This document shows, piece after piece, positions 57,742-64,000 of a DNA stretch of 64,000 nt. Below the pieces are notes generated by a model, which did no database searches, was not told the DNA's origin, and saw only the letters and a list, made by a program, of their open reading frames with translations. The stretch comes from Corbicula japonica (Eukaryota; Mollusca; Bivalvia; Venerida; Cyrenidae). Made by a program: the position numbers and the translations under genes. Each line of letters opens with the position of its first letter. Position 1 is the first letter of the stretch. Location of the stretch: assembly GCA_038501625.1 (NCBI GenBank), contig JAZAYU010000009.1, forward strand, positions 7,864,396-7,928,395, written 5' to 3'.

Positions 57742-57804
57742 TTAACCCTTTCCTGGATATATACGCCCTAGCAATAAAGGTGTGTCTGTACAGGAAAGGG
57801 TTAA
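57742..57804. mobile_element. Minimal 63-bp TTAA MITE, termini only
   Basis: TTAACCCTTTCCTGGATATA joined to CCCTAGCAATAAAGGTGTGT and ending CAGGAAAGGGTTAA. All AGATC modules are gone yet both TTAA ends are perfect. Confidence 0.85.
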
Positions 57805-57808
57805 GACA

Positions 57809-57976
57809 TTTACCCTATGGCATAAGGCTGTTGTTCACATGCAAACAGTGTAGATCCAGACAAGCCAGCACATCTCTGCTGTTAGGACAAAGATCTACAC
57901 TATCTGTATTTTGATTCATTATGTTATTTATCTATCTACACTCTTCGCACATGCGGTATATATGGAGTAAATGGTT
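57809..57976. mobile_element. TTAA MITE, shortened (168 bp)
   Basis: TTTACCCTATGGCATAAGGC to GGAGTAAATGGTTAA; 4 bp from the minimal copy. Confidence 0.7.
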
Positions 57977-58104
57977 AATTGCTCTTACAGTAACAAACAG
58001 TTCTTTTTTTATTTTTGGAGGGTGGTGGTAAGGCAATACTTTAACCATACTATGTTTAAGACCATTAAGACAAACACTTGAGTGTTGCAGAAGTGTAAAA
58101 CATG

Positions 58105-58591
58105 TTATTATACTGCAAAGAAATTTGCTTGAATTTGATTGGATAATGTGACGTTGATGTATATCTGTATTTACGGATCGGCCGTAGATATTTACGCACG
58201 TGCCTTAATTTCCCTCTCTGGTCTCCTACCTTTTGTTGTCGTCCGCCATTTTGTTTTGATTTTCCGTAAAAATGCATAATTTGAAGCCGATCTTGTAAAT
58301 TATAAAGCGGTATGCTTAGGGATTACTAAAATTGTTACAGAAAATATTTGTGTCTTGTTTTAACGTAGAAAACAATGAGATTATTCCTATAACTTTGTAA
58401 ATAAATATCAAATCGATAGTCCATTCAATTTCTATAGAAGTGACGTCATGCAGGTAAATTAATGACGTCAGACATGTAATTATTGAGGTTCTCAGAGGGG
58501 AATTAAGCCGTTCGGCATTAAATAAGCGAAATAAATGAAAATCGATGTTTTCTCACTATTTTTGTCTGAAAAAGTCTTTGCAGTATAATAA
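58105..58591. mobile_element. TIR element with promoter-like content
   Basis: TTATTATACTGCAAAG (58105-58120) and its exact inverse CTTTGCAGTATAATAA (58576-58591). Inside, on the minus strand, AAAATGGCGGACGACAAC (ATG 58249) precedes a donor AAAAG|GTAGGAG at 58229. On the plus strand two TGACGTCA sites occur (58441, 58463). It could be a mobile element that carries or captured a promoter and first exon, or a genuine first exon flanked by coincidental repeats. Confidence 0.55.
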
Positions 58592-58596
58592 AACAA

Positions 58597-58732
58597 TTAT
58601 TTGGTTTCTTGAAAGGGTATGTGAGGATATATTGCCGGTCTGGGTGTCATATTATCCCTCGCCTGCGGCTCGGGTAATATGACACCCAGACCGGCAATAT
58701 ATCCTCACATTCCCTGTCAAGAAACCAAATAA
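58597..58732. repeat. 136-bp palindrome
   Basis: TTATTTGGTTTCTTG...GTGAGGATATATTGCCGGTC pairs with the inverse at the right. Arms of about 58 bp have few mismatches and a short GC-rich centre (CTCGCCTGCGGCTCG). It directly follows the 58591 TIR. Confidence 0.85.
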
Positions 58733-59008
58733 CTATATAATCACTGTTGAAAATGCACCGATGTCTTCAGTGCTGAGTAGCTCAGTAGTTAACATGATTT
58801 ACTTGATTCTAATGTCTGTTAACTTCTGTCTTCTTTAATTTAATTACACCAGCAAGACAGTTTGCTCAACAGCTTGTACAACACACTGAAGCCTCCTAGC
58901 TTTTTCCTAGCTTTTTATAAATGTTCAATTCAGAAGATTAGCATCTTGAGGCCATTAACAGAATCTGACATGGGACCAAGGCTGCAGTCAACAGAGAATT
59001 TGTTCCAT
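58733..59008. other. Spacer
   Basis: Contains TAGCTCAGTAGTTAAC near 58777, resembling a tRNA A box, with no matching tRNA fold. Confidence 0.35.
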
Positions 59009-59235
59009 TTAACCCTATCCTTGATATATACACATTTTTACGCATGTGCGACCAGTGTAGATCCAGATCAGCCGGCACATCCGTGCCCTCTGATCAGGAT
59101 CTGCACTGGTGGCATTTTGGTCAGGAATAATCTAATGAATCAAAAAGCAAACAGTTTTGATCGGATGTGCCATCTGATCTGGATCTAAACTGTTCGCCCT
59201 AGCAATAAAGGTGTATCTATAAAGGAACGGGTTAA
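59009..59235. mobile_element. TTAA MITE, 227 bp
   Basis: TTAACCCTATCCTTGATATA to AAAGGAACGGGTTAA; modules well preserved. Confidence 0.85.
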
Positions 59236-59965
59236 GCAATCAGCTACTGGTTTCCAGTATCTGGTTTATGATCTTGGGTGCTGTGCATGCATTCAATCTT
59301 AATTAACACAAGCCATGTAAAACCCACAGGCGTTTAAATTCACATATCAACTCAATGTTTTTTACCTTTCATTACATTAAACTGCTAAAACAGACAATTA
59401 AAATTCAAAACATATATTGTAAGCCTTATATTAAACAGAATTCAAAATGAAAACATTTTGCCAGCAATGCTGAGCTGATCTCTAATTTGGAAGTGACTAT
59501 TATCAATGAAATTCCAAAGCAGTAATTACTTAATGCGCATTTGCAAATCCCCTACATTCAAATCAACAAAATATGATACAGCAAAAATCAAAATAATGAT
59601 CGGATCTTATAATCTATGCCTTAAAAAAATATAATAAAATGGAAACTTAATCTTTAAACTGCAATTTTCTCCTTGAAGCAGTAAAATTCCTCCTTTCAAG
59701 TTTGGTTTTCTACCAATAAAAGGAGTTAAATTCCTGAGTAATTCTGGAGTTAATTGACTGAGTGCCTCCTGCATTCTGATTACAAGAAATTAGCTGGATT
59801 AATTAGGTAAGGCATGTTTCATGCTTTCAAACAATCAACCACTGCTGTGGTGGTCTATTACTGAGAAAAAAACATAGATTTGGTACAAATACTTTGGAGT
59901 GAATGTTATTAAACAAGGACCTTACACAGTACAAATTTAAAGTTCTTTAGGTGGGCCGAAGATAA

Positions 59966-60008
<43 letters not shown>

Positions 60009-60168
60009 TAGGTCTTTGGGTGGAGTATCCAAGTTGGCATGTGGTCAAGTCATGTACATGTTTGCATAGAAAAAATGAGTATAATCACCAGCTCTTAATG
60101 TATGATAGCCCAATATGTGCACCACATGTGCATTTACACTGTTGGAATTTATTTCTATCATGATCACA
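59236..60168. other. Spacer with a (TAA)n microsatellite
   Basis: 59966-60008 is about 14 TAA repeats; no other feature. Confidence 0.6.
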
Positions 60169-60409
60169 TTAACCATTTTACTCCATAAAAACACAATTTA
60201 TCACATGTGCAATCAATGTAGATCAACCGGCACATCTGTGCCATCAGATGTGCTATCTGATCAGGATCTGCACTGTTCACGTTTTGGTCAGAAATAATCT
60301 AATAAGTTAAATAGCAAACACTGTATATCCTGATGAGATGGCACAGACATGCCGGCTGATCTTGATCTTGCTGTTTCCCCCATGCCGTAGAAGTGGAGCA
60401 AAGTGTTAA
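60169..60409. mobile_element. TTAA MITE, 241 bp, diverged
   Basis: TTAACCATTTTACTCCATAA to GAGCAAAGTGTTAA. Confidence 0.75.
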
Positions 60410-61534
60410 GTGTTAGCCAATAAGAGCTGCTGTGGACTACCAACAAAAATAAAGTCACAAAAAACTGCAATGAAATGCATTACTTCAACTAATCATTACA
60501 CTATGGGCATGTTTGACTGTCTTTCCATTGACTGTTGTGTCGCAGCCATATTTTCATTTTCTGCTTTTGAATCTTTATCCCTCTTGTCCATTAAGAAGTC
60601 TTATTCTACCAACCCTTTACTCCCTTCTTATGATGTGAAATATAAATATGTTATAATATTAACTAAGATGTTTAATTGGTGTCAACTGAGAAGAACATAT
60701 TCTGTGTAGCTTGATTATTGGATTTCAAAATTTTTTAAGTAACATTTCCGACACTTTTCCTTTAATGTAAAGTAAATTATTCTGAGCTAACTTATGCAAA
60801 TGAAAAAATTCTCAGCTGGATTTTTTCCAATTAGACTGAATGGTTGTGAATTGTTCGCCTGCAATCAAACATCTACAGGCAAGAAAAACGTTTTTATTTC
60901 AACATAAATTGTAGGTGATTTTGTTACTCATTTTAAATGTAAAATGTATTTTGTCATGAAATGCTTTATAAGTAATCTCATCTGGTCAACTTTATGAGGT
61001 AATTTCAAGTTGTCCTCAAATTGAAAAATAGCAACCCCTGGACAAAGTTTGAAATAAATTTCATCATAATTTTATCTCAAAGGGCTCCATGGAAATATGC
61101 TTCATACAAATTGTTGCTTGATGACCAGTTCTGCTCTTGGTCAAGCACTCAATAAAAAGTTTGAACCGGTGACTCTCACCATATTTAGATAAATATTCAA
61201 TCACATAGATTGATTTTTGAGACTTTTGAAACAATCTTGGACCATAAGTTAGATAAGCTAAAACCATGTTCACTTTTAAAACTTAAAAGTTCCATTAATT
61301 ATCTTGGACCACGAGCTCAAGTGACCTTGAACCTTTTATTTAGCTTACAACAATCTTCATTTTGTGGAAATCATCCGACAACTTTTAGTCATCAAAGCTA
61401 TTTAGCTTTTTCTGACATAACAAAAATAGAGTAACAAATAATCAGGAATTAAATAAATTTAATTGAAGTAACTTGTACTTCCTAAAACTCGTAATAACTA
61501 TAATTACATGTGTATCTTGGACCATGTGCTCTCC
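60410..61534. other. Spacer, probable decayed element
   Basis: 61300-61400 has AGTGACCTTGAACC and TTAGCTTACAACAATCTTC phrases typical of decayed core elements. ORFs are not supported. Confidence 0.4.
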
Positions 61535-61680
61535 GTCCAAGGTTATAAAGCTGAGCATGGAAACCAGTCTCAAAACTCAAGCATCTGATTGACTGAAATG
61601 GTGACTGGTCGCCATTTCAGCCAATCAGATGCTTGAGATTTGAGACTGGTTTCCATGCTCAGCTTTATAACCTTCAGGCC
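61535..61680. mobile_element. CCAAT-palindrome MITE, 146 bp, near-perfect
   Basis: GTCCAAGGTTATAAAGCTGA to AGCTTTATAACCTTCAGGCC; nearly complete arms, both CCAAT boxes. Confidence 0.9.
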
Positions 61681-61864
61681 AGGTGAGCTAAAACCATTTC
61701 ACTTTCCAGCCTCATAATTAGAATCATAAAATGGTTTTCTCTGACATTTTCTAAATCAGAGTTACCCCCTGAAGAATTAAACTGTAGATCAGAAAAACAC
61801 AGAACCAGTCTCTAAGGAAATTTCCGATTATTCCAGCAAAAATTGGAAACCTGTCATTTGTCAC

Positions 61865-61951
61865 CATCAGTAGAAAACGAGTTATTCAATATGTCTGAAT
61901 GAACTAAGACATCTGCTCCCCTCTTCCACACCTCTAACATAGCAGCAGATT
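61865..61951 (-). CDS. Exon of an unidentified minus-strand gene (87 nt)
   Basis: Acceptor AATGTTTACAG|AATCTG and donor ACTGATG|GTGACA. Two bases complete a Lys codon from the previous exon, then SAAMLEVWKRGADVLVHSDI and eight more codons, leaving one base. A neighbouring acceptor 13 nt upstream gives a stop in this phase, which supports the chosen site. Family unknown. Confidence 0.5.
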
Positions 61952-61977
61952 CTGTAAACATTTTCTGTACAATAGAA

Positions 61978-62208
61978 TTTAGCCCTAAATTCCTCCATAA
62001 ATATGTCTTTATGGTGTTGGGTAAACAGTGTAAATCCAGATCAGCTGGCACATCTGTATGATCAGGATCTGCACTGTTAGCTTTTTAATTTATTAGGTAA
62101 TTTCTGACCAATTAGCGATCCTGATCCTGGCATGAATGAGCCGGCTGATCTGGATCTACACTGTTCGCATATGTTAAAATGGGTATATAATTATGGATCA
62201 AAGGGTTG
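61978..62208. mobile_element. TTAA MITE, 231 bp, diverged
   Basis: TTTAGCCCTAAATTCCTCCA to GGATCAAAGGGTTGG; lies 27 bp from the preceding exon. Confidence 0.7.
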
Positions 62209-62623
62209 GTGTTTAGAGTAAAGAAACATCATAGAAAATTGCATGGTGAGTAAATATTGCTGCTGGAACCAATTATTGTGACAACTGTAGACCCAGGTCC
62301 CAAACCTGCACTTCCATGTGGTCTACACTTTCTCTTAATGTAATAAACTATAAGTGTACTTAATCCTTTTCCCATCCATTACATGTAATTTTAAGAGAAA
62401 ATGTTCTTCCTAACATTATATAAACAGAAATTACTGGGAACTCTCAAGCCCTTTCTGTCTTCAACCTGTCTCCTTTAAAGATCTTAGCTTTTGATAGCAG
62501 TCTACACAAAAATCCCATTTTCTCCCCCATTAAACAGACAGATTGCTATGGTTCCTTCTTCAGGCACATTTATATGTGAGCTCCCGGTGGAGTAATTATA
62601 AACAGATCTGCTGTGTCACTTAC
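62209..62623. other. Intron sequence
   Basis: No feature beyond the splice donor at its upper boundary. Confidence 0.4.
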
Positions 62624-62783
62624 TGCATGGAGATACTTGACAGATATGCAGAGGCAGGTTCAAGTATGCAGGCTCCTCATAAGCAAAAAACTCTCCTGTC
62701 ATTGTAAAATGGAAACTGATGGGTTTACTTTGTAACAAGTGCTTTCCATAATTTGCAAAACAAAGATGAATTGCAGGAGATTC
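62624..62783 (-). CDS. Exon of an unidentified minus-strand gene (160 nt)
   Basis: Acceptor AAAATTACAG|GAATCTCC and consensus donor TGCA|GTAAGTG. Fifty-three codons in phase 0 include ESPAIHLCFANYGKHLL, FHFTMTGEFFAYEEPAYLNL and PLHICQVSPC, then one base. The regular alternation of hydrophobic and polar residues suggests a beta-rich folded domain. It joins 63466-63507 and 61865-61951 with matching phases. I cannot name the protein. It may be the upstream part of the gene ending at 6402 (same strand) or a separate gene. Confidence 0.6.
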
Positions 62784-62873
62784 CTGTAATTTTTTTGCAA
62801 CCATTAAAACTGTAACAAAGATGGAACTAACAATTATAATAGAACTGGTGACAAGGAGGAGGAAAGGCTGGAG

Positions 62874-63205
62874 GGTGATGATGATGATGATGATAAATGT
62901 GATTGGTGGTGGAGAGGAACCATCAGAAAAAAACATGATAATAATGATGATAATGATATTTATAATGGTAGTGGTTATTGTAGTGGTAGTGAAGATGAAG
63001 AGGAGTAGGTGGTTGATGATGATGATGATGGTGGTGGTGATGCTGCTGATGATGATAATTTAAATGATGGCTGTGATGGTGGTAATGATGATGACAATGA
63101 TATTGATGATGATGATGATGATGAAGCAGCAGCATCATGACATGGTAGGATGATATTGTTGGAATATCATCATCATCATTTTGTGATGTGATGATGATGA
63201 TGATT
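62874..63205. repeat. GAT/GGT-rich imperfect microsatellite
   Basis: Dense GATGAT runs with GGT interruptions, within an intron of the minus-strand gene. It produces spurious Met-rich and His-rich ORFs. Confidence 0.9.
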
Positions 63206-63465
63206 TAAAAACAAAAGTAACATTAACATGCAGAATAATTCAAACAAATTAATTGACTTCAGCAGAACACAGTTTTGTCTGACAATAAATCTGCCATTGT
63301 ATAAGCACTTCAGCATGGCACTGCCTGTTTGCGTTTGATAGTGGAAGCAATCTTGGTTCAACCTGTCTGTAACAGCAATGCACCATTAGATCCAGATTAT
63401 CTTCCGGAACAACAAAAAACGACAAAAAACAGATATATTTCAACAGCTTCTGTAAAACTACTTAC

Positions 63466-63507
63466 AAGAACTGCATCATTAAACTTCTTCAACAACTGAG
63501 ACATTAT
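63466..63507 (-). CDS. Small exon of an unidentified minus-strand gene (42 nt)
   Basis: Acceptor CATTTTCAG|ATAATG and perfect donor GTTCTT|GTAAGT. Fourteen codons, IMSQLLKKFNDAVL, in phase 0 at both ends, joining the exon at 62783. Amphipathic helix. The gene continues past the right of this exon. Confidence 0.5.
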
Positions 63508-64000
63508 CTGAAAATGATCCACTTTAATAAATGACGAGATAATTCTCAATACATTTTCAGAAGTCTTATACAGTCTGGCACAAAAAGATGTAGATATTAT
63601 CAGGGATAATTTGAAAAGACAGAAATTGTAATTTGATTGCTTTAGGTAGTCTGGCCTTTAAACCAGAAACTTTTTTTCAAAATTCTGTCACAGCAAGTGT
63701 GCATTTATAAAATAATGAGTTAAGAATCTATTACTTCATATTCATAATGTTGCATGGAATGAAAAGTTATATATTTCAAAGTTGTGTAAAGAAGATGATT
63801 TCAATACCTCACTAACCCAGCAGTGAAAACTGTTTTCATAATAAAAAATCCAGGGTAGTTTAAACAATAATTACTCAACGTTAAAATATAAACCTAAAGA
63901 TGAAAAGAAATATTGACTATAAATGTTTATGAAGATTACTAAATCATGTGCGGTAGTAATGCAATAAAACTTTTTTATACAAATAAACTACAAAAATAAT
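63508..64000. other. Right-edge spacer
   Basis: AT-rich. No further exon of the minus-strand gene could be placed with confidence. Confidence 0.4.

Noticed and set aside
58770..58830. tRNA-like A box TAGCTCAGTAG
   Set aside because: No B box or cloverleaf could be formed from the following sequence.
61064..61434. ORFs on both strands at 61 kb
   Set aside because: Associated with decayed core-element sequence; an internal GTGAGA donor has no matching acceptor or phase.
62616..63138. Met-rich and His-rich ORFs over the GAT repeat
   Set aside because: Low-complexity translations of the microsatellite. Only the 62624-62783 part has splice borders and protein-like content.

Overview
This 64 kb window is eukaryotic DNA. 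It is AT-rich and CpG-poor, its exons are small with GT-AG borders and introns of kilobases, and it is packed with short non-autonomous transposons. The core-repeat elements ending in GGACGGAC runs plus a terminal hairpin, the AGGGCCATAACT-type cores and the many TTAA-flanked palindromic MITEs suggest a bivalve mollusc. The species cannot be named from the sequence alone. No bacterial, organellar, rRNA or CRISPR features were seen.

Genes. Three coding loci are supported. (i) A minus-strand gene occupies 6402-17847. Seven strong exons splice in one continuous frame and give the last 412 residues of a protein I do not recognise, ending in an acidic tail. Weaker exons at 20195, 38092 and perhaps 39466, 41542 and 53828 may be its upstream part. 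(ii) An intact plus-strand gene has its whole reading frame in one exon (51357-52541, exon from 50907). It encodes a 394-residue BTB-BACK protein most like BTBD17/galectin-3-binding-protein relatives. (iii) A minus-strand gene runs through 61865-63507, with three consecutive in-phase exons. It continues beyond the right edge or is the upstream part of (i). A possible processed eL39 pseudogene lies at 3262-3402. The remaining ORFs of 60-118 codons are mostly translations of repeats or chance frames.

Repeats dominate. About 40 copies or remnants of one 240-bp TTAA-flanked piggyBac-like MITE and about 14 copies of a second, 145-bp palindromic MITE (here called the CCAAT palindrome) are spread along the window, often abutting or nested. 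Two long Tigger/pogo-like TA-flanked elements (4919, 23115), a short one (2955), a 629-bp TIR element rich in ACCGT motifs (28997), and a TIR pair next to a large palindrome (58105-58732) are present. Several core-tandem-repeat elements (1-1494, 1718-2586, 7279-8358, 16640-17280, 24249-26102, 37571-37992, 55424-55978) share a modular plan. A 35/36-bp minisatellite spans 31648-33115, interrupted by a hairpin-bearing insertion. A GAT-rich microsatellite lies at 62874-63205.

Layout. 1-2.6 kb: core-repeat arrays. 2.6-6.4 kb: MITEs and a Tigger-like element downstream of gene (i). 6.4-17.9 kb: gene (i), with MITEs in nearly every intron, three of them within about 27 bp of exon borders. 18-50 kb: mostly intronic or intergenic DNA with repeats and a few candidate exons. 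50.9-52.6 kb: the BTB gene. 53-61.8 kb: repeats and a promoter-like TIR element. 61.9-63.5 kb: gene (iii).
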